Positions 1-11,130 of a stretch of 64,000 nucleotides of DNA are shown piece after piece. The notes beneath the pieces are model-generated. The model was not told the origin of the DNA, searched no databases, and was given only the letters and a program-made list of their open reading frames with translations. This stretch comes from Epiperipatus broadwayi (taxonomy: Eukaryota; Onychophora; Udeonychophora; Euonychophora; Peripatidae). The first letter of the stretch is position 1. Each line of letters opens with the position of its first letter. Made by a program: the position numbers and the translations under genes. The stretch lies in NCBI GenBank assembly GCA_028023455.1, contig JAQFVV010001027.1, positions 62,001 through 126,000 of the forward strand, in the 5' to 3' direction.

Positions 1-140
1 TCTCCATGAAACCAGGCTGGCCTATGGGTTTATCACTGAGTGGTGTAGTTACCAGCATCTTCCTGAACTACTATGAGAGGAAGATCATACCTGGTTTAAA
101 CCTTGAAGTGCTTTCTAATATACATTAGATATGTGGATGA

Positions 141-392
141 CCTATTCATTGCTGTCACCCCTGAGATCATCACACGGATCAAAGTTGAATTGGAAACCAG
201 CACAGTGCTAGTTGTGAATGTCACAACTGAAGACACTCACCAACAAGTTAAATATCTTAATGTCAACCTATTCATTGCTGTCACCCCTGAGATCATCACA
301 CGGATCAAAGTTGAATTGGAAACCAGCACAGCGTTAGTTGTGAATGTCACAACTGAAGACACTCACCAACAAGTTAAATATCTTGATGTCAA
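141..392 (+). repeat. 126-bp in-frame tandem duplication in the RT
   Basis: Bases 141-266 and 267-392 are two head-to-tail copies of a 126-bp unit starting cctattcattgctg. They differ at only a few positions (gtgcta versus gcgtta; taatg versus gatg near the end). The unit is 42 codons long, so the reading frame is kept. It begins just after the YVDD codons and doubles the stretch downstream of the catalytic box. Confidence 0.95.
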
Positions 393-565
393 TGTACAAA
401 GAGAAAATAACCACTGTCATTATAGTATGGCCATCAAACCATTGGAGATCAGATGCCATATACACCCCCAATCTAACACACCAATAGAACATAAATTATC
501 CAGCCTACCATCTTTTTTGCACAGAAACAGGTTGTTATGTAAAATTGAGGCAGACACAAAAGCAA

Positions 566-1483
566 TATAATTCTATAATTAAAACCACTTCTTTTCTTTT
601 CAAAAACTTTATTTGATGTATATATATATATCCACTTATTTCCAACGTTTCGACTATCTTTACTCTATAGTCATTTTCAAGGATCTAGAAAAAACATTAC
701 ATTATAAACAAACTTCACATAATAAAACCAAAAAACAAAAATAATCAAAAACAATATAAAACATATAAACCCCATAAAATTTAAAAATAAATAAAATACA
801 TTAAAAACAATTAAATTAAAAACACAAAACATACACCACACTTACTTGACTCCCTTCTTAAAAAATTTTCCCTTTTTACATTTTAAAATGTTGAAGGGGG
901 TTAGATTGTATAAAGAAAGAATGGTAAAAGAGAGTTTATATATAAAAAGATATAAACCTGTTTTAAATAGAATTTGATAAGACATGAATAAATAATTATT
1001 TTTGGAAATAAATTCATTTTTGAAGTATATAAGAAAGAAAAAGGAAATAAGTTTTTTATTGTAACAATTGGTTTTTTGGATAAAAGAAAATGTAAAAAGG
1101 GGAAATTTTTTAAAAAGGGAGTCAAGTAAGTGTGGTGTATGTTTTGTGTTTTTAATTTAATTGTTTTTAATGTATTTTATTTATTTTTAAATTTTATGGG
1201 GTTTATATGTTTTATATTGTTTTTGATTATTTTTGTTTTTTGGTTTTATTATGTGAAGTTTGTTTATAATGTAATGTTTTTTCTAGATCCTTGAAAATGA
1301 CTATAGAGTAAAGATAGTCGAAACGTTGGAAATAAGTGGATATATATATATATATACATCAAATAAAGTTTTTGAAAAGAAAAGAAGTGGTTTTAATTAT
1401 AGAATTATATGGCTATATGTACTGTATATTTTTGGAAAGAAAAAAGGATTGAGTCGTGATTAGAAACAGAAGTAAATGGATTT
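566..1483. mobile_element. 918-bp foldback insertion inside the Penelope-like ORF
   Basis: The insertion is bounded by the 13-bp direct repeat gacacaaaagcaa (553-565 and 1484-1496). Left arm 566-884 and right arm 1087-1409 are near-perfect inverted copies of about 320 bp around a spacer of about 200 bp. Bases 1410-1483 form a unique tail that is not part of the inverted repeat. The left arm starts directly at the target duplication. Removing the insert with one repeat restores the interrupted reading frame without loss or gain of a base, which proves it is an insertion. The arms contain a motif resembling the hammerhead-ribozyme region of Penelope pLTRs (1289-1340, mirrored at 642-682), so the insert may itself derive from a Penelope-like terminal repeat. 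Confidence 0.9.
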
Positions 1484-2072
1484 GACACAAAAGCAAATGT
1501 AATAAAATACAGAGATGACTTATTGAATTTAGGGTTCAGGCAGTCCATTGTTGACAATTTTTTTTTACATATACAGAATAAACAGCTTAACACTCACATC
1601 ACACAGGATAAACCCAGATTATTGCTTCCATATATCTCCAATTTACACAAGAAATTGCATTCCATCCTCAACAACAGATATCAGCTTTGTTTTCGAACCC
1701 CTCCAAATTCCAACAATTTAATTAATAACACTAAAGACAAACAGACCCCCCCACACAGTATATAATATTGCATGTTCCAACAATAATTGTAAAGGCACAT
1801 ATTATGGGGAAAGCAGAGCATCTTTGTCCACACGATTAGCACAACCTAAATATTCATACAATAGAGCTCTCAACAATCCTTCCACCTATTCAGTTTTCTA
1901 TCAGCACCAGAGCACAAGTCAGCATGAGTGCATTCCAGACAATCCCACAATTGTGTGTAGAGAGAAACATGACCTTAAGAGAAAAATCAAAGAGGCCTTC
2001 TTCATCTCACGAGACAAGGATGCCATAAATAGAAAGGACACGTGCTATGCTTTATCGAAGAAATGGAATTAG

Positions 2073-5000
2073 CATATTTGCATATCATTAAACGTAATAG
2101 CAAGCTATGATTATGAAGGAAAGATCCTTTGAAAGCGCTCAGCTCGATTGTTTTTATTTTATTAATAGCTTTTGGGAACAGTTGCGCCGCACACGTGCTA
2201 GAATATAAAAATATTGTAAAACCATTACTCCCTCTTCCCAATTAAATTTATATCTTGCCATAGCCGTACAATTTTTTTTATGTACATATATTATATAATC
2301 TTTTGTTGAGTTAAAATAATTTCAATATGTATAATATAAGATCGACGTGAGTATACAAATATATACTAAGATTTTATAAATGTGTGCGTATTTTTTTTTA
2401 CGTAATCTTGATAAATAGTCTGTCCTCCAAAGAAAAGGTTTATTTTATTTATTTTTTGTTAACTGTTACAGTTCATCAATTGTTTATTTGCAATAAAGTC
2501 AGTAAATCTTTACTCAGTCCAAATGTCTTCTTCAATAAAGTGAAAAACAGTCAACAGTTTAGATTGTAATTACTTAGAAATCCTTTACATAAAATATGCA
2601 TGAACCAATTTTTACAGGAAATTTGTTTTGATTCAAATAGTAGCAAACGACAAAACAATAAATATTATTAATCTGTTTTATCAACAAAAAATAATATTAC
2701 TTTTTTTTTATTATTTCAGCCATTAATTGTCGAGAATATTATTTAGCGCTTAGAATGATTGTTCATGACAACAAAATTATTTGAATTTTGGAAATATCTG
2801 CTAAATTTATTATATGGAAACGAGACATAGATCGCCTATCGCTATAGAATAAATACTCATTTAAATATTTCAATAACTAGCAAGATCATGTGTGCATTGA
2901 GCATTCATTGAAATGAAATTAAATCTACAATTGTAAAAAGGCAATTCCATTAGATTCGGCATAACAAGTGGATGAAAAGTAAGACCCTTTTTAAAAAGTT
3001 TTATGATAATTGTATGGTTTTCATCAAAATGACAAAGTTCATTTTAATTATACAGATTATTCTAAAGATCTTCTAAAGAAGGGCAATTTTGATTGCATTT
3101 ATTGAGAAATTTTGTGAGAATATGATACTAAAAATAATACAGTTAGGAAAATGTTAAAGTTTTTTATAAAGATTTAGTGCAGAAAAAGTTAGACAGCAGC
3201 TAATGAAGCCGAGTAATATATAAATGATTGTATTTGTTTAAAATACATATTTATTTTGAATGACTGCAAATGAATCAATTTTGCTCTGTGCAATTGAGTT
3301 CAATAGTAGAATGTTGGCCTCAAAAGTTAGAGGGATTAGATCAAAGTGAATCTTGCTACTTATAATGCTTAACATTATATGACCCCCTGAGCAACTAATA
3401 ATTACATTATTTTTATTTTTTTATATTAATGAATTGTTGCCATTAATTTATCACTATTAATTATTATCAAGGTTCAGTTTTTAAACCTTTTGATTACTTT
3501 TATTAAACTTTTTAGGTTTTTTTATTATTATTCTAATTGCTTATACAATTAAAATTCTTGTAATCAGAAAAATCATTCTAATTATGATTTTATTCTGCAC
3601 ACAAAGTGCAATAAAAATAAAATTTGCAAGAGTGATGTCTACCTTCCCTATTATTCTTAAGCCATTAGAATATGATGCAGTGAATATTTGCTTATTGACT
3701 GAATGGTTTTCACTGAGACAGAAAGCTTTCCAAATGGTATGAAAATTGTCGAAAACCTTACATCTAGTAAGCAGGAACAGGAAAAACTCAAGAGTGTCTC
3801 AGTTAAATTTAATCAATTTTTTATCTTTTTTATTGAGCTTTTTGTCTTATACTGGAATGTTTATTAAGTGTCATCTTTTCTTTCTGTCAGTCTTTATAAT
3901 CAGAGTCTGTCTGTTTTTTTAATCATCCTTCTATTTTGCCATGCCTTTTTTCTGTTTGTTTTGTTTACTTTTTTGCTGACTCATTAATGCGATTTACAGA
4001 AGTTGTTATAAACTTGACTGCATTTAAAATTAATAATAATTAGAAGGAATTTGTTATCACCAAATTTTAAGATTATATAAAAAAAAAAAATCCTAGAGTT
4101 TCATATAATGTTTTAGTTATAAATAAAATAAAAAATTATTTTGAAAGTGAGATTAACAAATCAGAAAAAAGAAAATTATAACGAGAAATGAAATGGTTTA
4201 TTGTTTGGAAATTCATAAGAAGTTTGAGCACCAGAAATAATAGATATGAATCCACAATCCATAGTCCCTAAACTCAAGGGTCTTCCACTGTACTATATCA
4301 TGCAGGGAAGATAATCAGATAACTTTAATGCTCAGGATCTCATAAGAAGATCAGTCACTGAAATGACAAAGTTAGTGCCATATCTATGGAATTTTGAATT
4401 ATACAGATTGTCACTCTTCTATTTCACTAAGTGAGATAGGAAAAATAACATAATTGAATAATTTATTGTTCAAAATTTCATACATTTGAGCAATAGAAGT
4501 AAGAGATAAGGATTGGTGGATTTTGAGCTCCAGAGTCCATCATTCTATTAAGATATCAAATATGCAAAGCAGAGAAAAATGTGACATTAGTATATTGAAA
4601 ATGTGATAAAATGTTATTGTTTTAATATAATGTATTTTAGCAGACAGACTTTTGATTCACAATATTCACTTTTTGGCATAGAATTTATTATATTTTTTTA
4701 TTTAATTTTTTAAAAAAACAACAACAACAACAAACAAAATAGTATTAATAGATAATAAATTAGAAATGATAGTAAATTATTAAATACAATTTTAAAAAAT
4801 CATTGAACACTTTTAGTGCATAAAGTTTCAAGAAAGACATCCTGTATTAATACTTACAGTATAAATCATAAATCAAAAATAGAGGTAAATATTTCCAAAA
4901 TGTGCAAATTTATTTAAATTTAAAAAAAAAAACACATAATGACAAATTTTTTTAAAAAAAAAAATTAAATCATTAAATTTATTATTAAAAATTGAATAGA

Positions 5001-5550
5001 ACAACACCAATGTCTCAACAAACATCATGTGATAGTGATAGGTCTACATCTATGGCTATTTTATCCAGATTTCCAAATCAGTTTCTGGATCACTGTTTCT
5101 TATTTGATAAAGGTTCAGCCTAATATATTTCTCAGTTCGTAACTACCTTTCATTCTTGATATAAAAAAGATGGCTGCTGAATGAGAAATGTATCAGTTCC
5201 ATGACATCTTACTGTGCTGTGAATAAGATAGCACTTGTGTATATTGATTAATCAATTTTACAGTAGATGGCTCTGAAAATAGATTGAACTTCAAAAATAT
5301 CTCTAACTTGACCATATTTTTTATTCTTAAATGATTTTAATCAGATTTTTTATAATGCAGCTTTATTTAGAATCAGGATCAGTCTTTAGTGAAATGTAAA
5401 ATCAGTTCCAATATTGATTGCATGACACATCTTTGCTCCAATTTCTACAACTTTTTAATTGCATTTATTATTTTTTTAATAATTTTATGACATATTATAA
5501 AGGACTTGTATGATAGTTTTTAAGTCAGTATTTATCATTGATGTTATATA
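2073..5550. other. A+T-rich noncoding stretch
   Basis: No gene or clear element is visible. The stretch has scattered homopolymer A or T runs (around 4078-4091, 4921-4932 and 4949-4963) and a short ACA run near 4719-4733. Short open frames here are low-complexity and A+T-driven. Confidence 0.6.
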
Positions 5551-5906
5551 GATATTGTGCCAGACGAAAGATTTTAATTTCGTATATCAATCTATTCTGA
5601 AACAGAGGGCGCCACCAGATCATTACGTGTCTGGAAAATTTGTTTACTGTGATCAGAATAGATGATGATGATGGTTTGCGCCGACTAGACTCAGTGAGAA
5701 ACAAGAGATCTTAAATTGTTTAGACAATTGAGACAAAAGCACAAAGACAAACGTCAGCCAAATTAAGTTTAAACAAATTCTAAAATTTTATTAAGAGAAA
5801 ATAAATTATGAAGTATAATTTATTGACACAATAAATAGGGTTAACTCAGGCATGTACCAGGAATACTAAAGGCAAAGCTATGACAGACTGACTGATCTTC
5901 TAATAA

Positions 5907-6209
5907 ATGAATTATAAAGGGAGGAAGCAAATTTTATTCAGCCGAGGATTTACCCAAACATTGGTTTTCACTTTCAGATATTTAAACAATACGTTCTTGA
6001 AACAAATCAACAAAACCAGTGCCAACGAGCTTTTCGAGACCCAAAAAAAAAATGTTTCAGACTCTGAATGTCAAGTGTCAGTAGAAGCTGCACCTATTAT
6101 TATATTTAAAATAAAGGTGATTGATGTATCCCAAGAACAACCAAAAAATATGATTGAAAAAGAAAGGAAAACAATTAAAACTGGTGAATCCCAGCCAAAC
6201 GATTGGTGA
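5907..6209 (+). CDS. unassigned 100-codon open frame
   Basis: An open frame of 100 codons lies in a segment (about 5570-6640) that is less A+T-rich than its surroundings. The segment includes a GC-richer patch (agggcgccaccaga) near 5607. The predicted peptide is hydrophilic, with a Lys/Glu-rich second half, and has no signal peptide, membrane segment or motif I recognise. Downstream, coding-like text seems to continue with stops. It could be a decayed transposable-element ORF or chance; I assign no function. Confidence 0.2.
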   Translation: MNYKGRKQILFSRGFTQTLVFTFRYLNNTFLKQINKTSANELFETQKKNVSDSECQVSVEAAPIIIFKIKVIDVSQEQPKNMIEKERKTIKTGESQPNDW

Positions 6210-6639
6210 AAATTACTCTAAAAAGAATTAAAGGTCTCAATAGGAGACGAGCAAATAATTAGAAAAACAGTTACGTCTGCCCCAGCATTTAAAGAAAATA
6301 AACTTACAAACAAATTCTGAGTACACGCTCTGATAAATTTAAAGCACATGTAATCAATACAAAAATAAATCTATCGGAGATTGCACCTGAGTATGAAAAT
6401 ATTAAAAGTTTTAAATACTTTAGCAGAATGAAAGTATTGCTCACCTGTAATTTAAAAAGGGGTAAATATTATCTTCCTGCTGACAACTTATAAATTACAA
6501 AGAAAAACACAATTCTAATTTCCGCTTTCAGAGATATAAGAAACGAAATCTCCACCTGCGGAAAATTAGACAATAAAGTCACCAGCCAAAAGATTTTTGG
6601 AGGTTTGCAATAGGGCACCACAGAGTTTAAAATTAATTA

Positions 6640-9040
6640 TTGAATAATAATATAATTACAGGTAAGCATATAAAATGCATGCCTGCCAAAGCATTTATAA
6701 AAAGTTTTACATAAAAATAGAAAACTCACTCGTCACTCTCCAATAAACAAAAATTGAAAGTAACTTGGAATCTTAAAACTAAGATTCCAAGACACACTAC
6801 AAAATACTAGAAAACACAGCAAATATTAAATATGAGGCTAAATAGATTACTTAAGTTTATGAATACATATTTATGATTAAATTGAGCAGAGATTTAATGA
6901 GAATTAATTTACCCTGGGAAGAATAAAAAAAGAAAATAGTAACCTTTCGGTAAAAACAATGTTCACATAGAGTGTGCACTATTATTTTAGTTCATTTCAA
7001 GTTCTTAGACAGTGGCAAGGTAAAGTTAAAGAGGTTCTGGCTTCTTCTAGATGTTTAAGGCATTAGTGGAGCAAATTTGAAAGTTAGATATGTCTTTTGT
7101 TAAGTTAGCAAGCCACTCTGGTGGTGATAACATGTATAATATTTGTCATCTTGTTGCAAGCAAAAGGATTTAACAACAGCGAATTTCCTTGAAGAATTTA
7201 AATGTCTGCACTGATATAAACTTTCACTTGAGAAATAGCTTGTCTAGTTAAGAATAATTAACTAACTGTCCAAATTTTTGGGGCTATTTATACCTTGCTC
7301 CATTTCCCATGAAACACTTTCCTTGTTGTTGAATGCTACACCTAAGGCAGGGCAAATATTAATCTCCAGCTCAATCTAATCTAAGAATTCTACCCAGGGA
7401 TTATTGAAATGAAAACAACTACATAAAAATCAAATCTCCGCTTTTAGAATTAATTTACAATAATAAAATAAAAGCAACAGGAATGTAATTAACTAGCCAG
7501 CTTGTTTTTAATAATAAAATGGATTTAAAAACAAGCAGCATTAAAATGATTCATTTTACATATAAACGCATATGTATTTTGATACACGTATTCTTTTTAA
7601 ATAATAATAAAAATTTAAACATTAAATAAGATTTAACAAAAATTAAGTTTAGTGAAAATTAAAAACTTATTTTTTTATTTGTAGTAATACCATTGAATCG
7701 GATTTCAATCCGGTTCAATATATATATTGTGACCCTGTGCTATTGCTCATTGTCTTAGTTGACTATCTTAACTTTATAAGTTCATGTTATTTTAAATAAA
7801 TAAATAAAGAAGAGAAAGGGATAAAATTTATTGTGCCAATAAAATGTATAAATTATGCTATCTAAATTTTATTTCATTGACATAATTTACTCCAGTCAAA
7901 TAATTATAAGTACAAAATATATAAGATATAAACTTAAAAGTTATTATAAAAATATAGCTCTAATATTTAATATAAAAAATTAATGCTTAGTTTATGTATA
8001 ATTTTATAGAGAGTGAAAAGTAAACAGAATTAGAGATAATATAGGACTGAATGAAGTTAATTTTAGGCTTTAAAGTGTGTAAGATAGTTTGTGAACTTAT
8101 TTGTGTTATAATATAATTATTAAATTCATTTCAATGTAATTAATAATTTTGTTGAGTTATTTTTATTTAATAGAATTTAAAATATCTGAATAAAGCTGAT
8201 TATTTTATTTTAGATAATATCAATTTAGTTAAAAATATTTTAGTTACTTATTAAACATTAAATTTAAAAGAGGTAATGCAATTTCCTGTATGCATGTGTG
8301 TGTGAATTTGTACATGTGTGAGGTTATTTAATAAAATATTATTTGTTACAAATAAAGTTAATTTTAGTCATTAAGTATTCCAAAAATAAATGAATAATTA
8401 ATTTAATCATAAAAGTGTTTTAAAATAAATCCAAAGATCTTCTAATAAATAAATTTAAAAGTGGTGATTTAATCATTTTATTGTTTCAGTTTTTTTAATT
8501 AATTAAATAATTGCTTTAGAAGTTAAGGTCAACTAAAAGTTGGTATTTAAAAATAGAACAAAATTATGTAATTTTCTTAATTAATTCCATGTAGTAGTTT
8601 ACATATTTTTGATAGATGTCAGAATTTTAGGTGTGTCTAATTAAGATGACTATCAAAATGAAGGTATAAAAGATTAAAATTGTCAGTACATGTGTGTGCT
8701 GCTACTCTCTCGTCTGGTGCTGATCTCTTGGGCATGCTTGCACCTCAAGAAAATAGTATTTTTTATATTTAAAGTGTTAATTTTCTAAAACTTATTATTT
8801 TTTAAATTAATAATGCATGGCTAAAGAATGTGTTTTGTTTTTTATACCTAATGTAATTCAGAAGCATCTAAAGAGTTAACAAAATGCTTAGGGAAAATAG
8901 TTGCTTTTTATTAATTCAGTTTATTCAACCATGCTTAAATGAGAATTTAAAGAAGTAAAAGGTAATATGTTTTATGTTGTTTTTCAAAACTGGATCATTT
9001 TACTTTCTATGTCTCACCCTTAGTAAAATAAGATTTAAAT
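6640..9040. other. A+T-rich noncoding stretch
   Basis: No gene is identified. A short hairpin lies at 7692-7719 (13-bp arms with one mismatch, 2-nt loop). A GC-richer patch at 8690-8755 could encode a short hydrophobic peptide after an ATG, but it has no supporting partner exon. Confidence 0.55.
7692..7719. repeat. short hairpin
   Basis: The arms attgaatcggatt and aatccggttcaat pair at 12 of 13 positions around a 2-base loop. It is isolated in A+T-rich DNA. No role can be assigned. Confidence 0.6.
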
Positions 9041-9047
9041 TAACTGT

Positions 9048-9060
9048 GGAAAGACTTTTT
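9048..9060. repeat. target-site duplication, left of U2 copy
   Basis: The sequence ggaaagacttttt is repeated exactly at 9269-9281, immediately next to the first nucleotide of U2. Between the U2 3' end and this repeat lie about 20 bases of 3' flank and an A-rich tract (on the minus strand). Confidence 0.85.
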
Positions 9061-9081
9061 TTTCTTTCTCCGGGAAGAGAA

Positions 9082-9268
9082 ATGGATCGTTCCTGGAAGT
9101 ACTGCAATACCAGGTCAACCCGTGGCGGAGGCGAAGCAAGCCCCTAACTCTCCCCCTAATTCCAAAAATCAGTTTAATATTCTGGCCCCCATTAGGGAGC
9201 GTATCAGATATTAAGCTGATAAGAACAGATACTACACTTTGATCTTAGCCAAAAGGCCGAGAAGCGAT
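9082..9268 (-). ncRNA. U2: U2 snRNA, probably a retroposed copy
   Basis: Read on the minus strand from 9268, the sequence begins ATCGCTTCTCGGCC and contains the branch-point recognition region (GTGTAGTATCTG), the stem IIa region, the Sm site (ATTTTTGG) and a 3' stem-loop (CCTGGTATTGCAG...CCAGG). This order and length match spliceosomal U2 snRNA, which pairs with the intron branch site. The AAAG before TGTAGTA is the form known from flies and nematodes, not from humans. The gene body looks intact. However, a 13-bp direct repeat (ggaaagacttttt, 9048-9060 and 9269-9281) abuts the 5' end, and an A-rich run (9056-9069 in complement) precedes the other copy. This is the signature of LINE-mediated retroposition. 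I see no snRNA promoter element upstream, so it is probably not transcribed. The exact 3' end is uncertain by several bases. Confidence 0.9.
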
Positions 9269-9281
9269 GGAAAGACTTTTT
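9269..9281. repeat. target-site duplication, right of U2 copy
   Basis: This is the exact second copy of the 13-bp repeat at 9048-9060. It abuts the U2 5' end with no intervening base, as expected for a full-length reverse transcript. Confidence 0.85.
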
Positions 9282-9282
9282 G

Positions 9283-10560
9283 AAATTGAATTTAAAGATA
9301 AAAAAAAATTTGCTTCAATGGACATTAACATTTGCTAATCTTAAAATGCGCAATTCATCACTATTTAAGTGAATTTATTTTAAAATATTCTCATGATAAA
9401 GACCTTTTAAATGCTGACTTGCCTAATTGATAAAAGAAGATGAACTTTATTGTGTGTTTACCTTATTAAAGTTTGCAAAAGAACATTTAAAAGATAGGTT
9501 AAGTGAATAAATTAATATGAAGCTTTATTGAAAAAATACATAATTTTAATGTATGGTAATATTATACATTATGAAACAGAACTATTTAAATTGCAGATGT
9601 TTAAAGTAGATAGTAATTTTTTTCATTACTGTAATTAAATGCTTGAGTGAACAGAATGCAAGTTTAAGATAATATTTAAAATGACTTAATAAATGAAGAA
9701 GCTGATCATTTTTCCAGTATATAACCATGGACAAAATTAAATGAAAATTCTCCTAATGATATTTCCTGTTAAAATTGAAATATTCGAAACAAGCTAACTA
9801 ATTTTTTTTACATAAACCTTGATCCAAATCTTTGCTGAAACTATTTGTTGTACTTCTATTATATATTGTTTGTCTCAGAAGATCATACTTGCTCTCAATT
9901 TCTTTTAAAAAAATATGACAAGTATGGAAGCATCACTTTTTAAAATAATTCACTGGAAAAATAGATTATTTGCCCATGTCAGATTGCTCACCATGGAAAG
10001 GACTTCAATAAAAAACTATGGGTGTCTTTTTTTAAAAATATATATATACTTTATTATTTTTTTAATTATTACCTTCTATTACTTTAAATATTATGCCAAG
10101 TTATTTTTTTATAATTTATGACATAATTATTTAATTGCTTTTATGATAGAGAAGGTAAATTTTATATATATTTTTTTTATTGTTGACTTAAAGTCACTTA
10201 TGAGATATTCATGTCCATGTAAAGATACTTTTTTTTTACATTTATGAGTATTGTTTATTAATACTTTATTTATGGGTAAACAGACAGTATGATTTATCAG
10301 TAGTTTATTATGATATAATAATTTCATTATGAAATTTTTTATATGACAAGGTATCTGTTAGTTTTATATTTAGCAATATTTGTCTATGTTAATTATGTCC
10401 ATTTAGTTTATAAAATTTTATGCTATTTTATGGAGTATGTGTATTTTTTTATTAATTACAAAATTTTTATTATGCTATTTAAAATATTCTATAGTCATTT
10501 GACTTATAGTAATTTATTGGTTTCATATATTGTTTAATGTATATATTTTTAGAGAGTGAA
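9283..10560. other. A+T-rich noncoding stretch
   Basis: No gene is recognised. The open frames here encode Phe/Tyr/Ile/Lys-rich low-complexity peptides typical of A+T-rich noncoding DNA. Confidence 0.6.
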
Positions 10561-10602
10561 GATTGATTTAATTGTTTTTGTCTTGTCATTGTTTTTGCCT
10601 AG

Positions 10603-10787
10603 AATATATTGTACCAGTCGAAAAACCCACCAAAAGAACCGCAAGTCGGATCCAAACTCAGTCAGTTCAAACTGAATTCAAACCCAACTCACTAGCTCAG
10701 ATTAGTAGAAATCTAAATCGACAGCACAGTGCTAGGTGCCAAGAAACTAGCTCAATGGTTGGTGAGGATCAGAGACCCCTGAACTGA
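10603..10787 (+). CDS. possible 3' coding exon, gene unknown
   Basis: A long pyrimidine tract ending tttttgcctag (10590-10602) is a good splice acceptor. It is followed by a GC-richer open stretch of about 61 codons ending in TGA at 10785-10787, with AATAAA shortly after (near 10803). The peptide is hydrophilic and rich in Ser, Thr, Gln and basic residues, like a cytoplasmic tail; no known domain is seen. If the acceptor is used, the exon begins in the second base of a codon. An internal GGTGAGG near 10761 could serve as a donor to the acceptor at 10849. The upstream exons were not found. It could be chance or part of an old transposable element. Confidence 0.35.
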
Positions 10788-10849
10788 CATTAATATCTGA
10801 TAATAAATGACTAAAATAATTTTAAATCAAATCATATGTATATGTTCAG

Positions 10850-10928
10850 GTTACCAACACAGACAGCGAGCATTAATTCTTCAACCACCTCTTACGAGGC
10901 ATCTCGTCGACATCTGACATCACTCTAA
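10850..10928 (+). CDS. possible alternative terminal exon
   Basis: An acceptor-like tatgttcag (10841-10849) precedes a short GC-richer stretch. One frame runs to TAA at 10926-10928 and encodes a Ser/Thr-rich tail. The frame that would follow from a donor at 10761 is also open, to a TGA near 10918. Two adjacent candidate terminal exons would fit alternative C-termini of one protein. Evidence is limited to composition and splice-site shape. Confidence 0.2.
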
Positions 10929-11074
10929 TTCTGCTAGTTTTAATGGTAGAATATTCGTTTAACAGTTATTGATTAGGTTTTTAAAAGTTCTGTAAGATGG
11001 TGCCCTCTTCTGAATTATTTTACAAGTAAAAAATCAAAAAAACCGCATTTAAAACTAAACAAAGAAGAACCTTG

Positions 11075-11130
11075 TCGGTGATTGGATGTCAGCCGGCTCT
11101 CAGCCGAAAAAGACATTCTGATTGGCTGGA
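11075..11130. promoter_or_regulatory. paired inverted CCAAT boxes
   Basis: Two gattgg motifs (11080-11085, 11120-11125) lie exactly 40 bp apart in a locally GC-richer patch with two copies of cagccg. Spaced CCAAT boxes are typical NF-Y promoter sites. No associated TATA box or first exon could be identified, so this is only a candidate promoter. Confidence 0.25.

Larger units (their letters stand above)
1..2072 (+). pseudogene. Penelope-like retroelement, RT plus GIY-YIG domain, broken
   Basis: This is the 3' part of a Penelope-like element; its 5' part lies outside the window. Bases 6-102 encode a PMG-x-SLSG-type segment like the RT motif that precedes the catalytic box. After a frameshift near base 100, bases 103-565 encode the box IRYVDDLF and downstream RT. 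The frame then stops at a foldback insertion (566-1483). It resumes exactly in frame at 1496 once the insertion and one target duplication are removed. A further frameshift lies in a C7 run near 1746-1752. The frame from 1755 to 2072 looks like the C-terminal GIY-YIG endonuclease: VYNI, then TYYGES, an Arg in STRL, and a Glu and Asn in KEAFF and AIN, the spacing known for this family. The element is certainly not functional. The RT-type assignment rests on the motifs and the GIY-YIG tail. Confidence 0.8.

Noticed and set aside
9915-10537. Three short open frames rich in Phe, Tyr, Ile and Lys
   Set aside because: Typical chance frames of A+T-rich DNA, with no homology cues or splice context.
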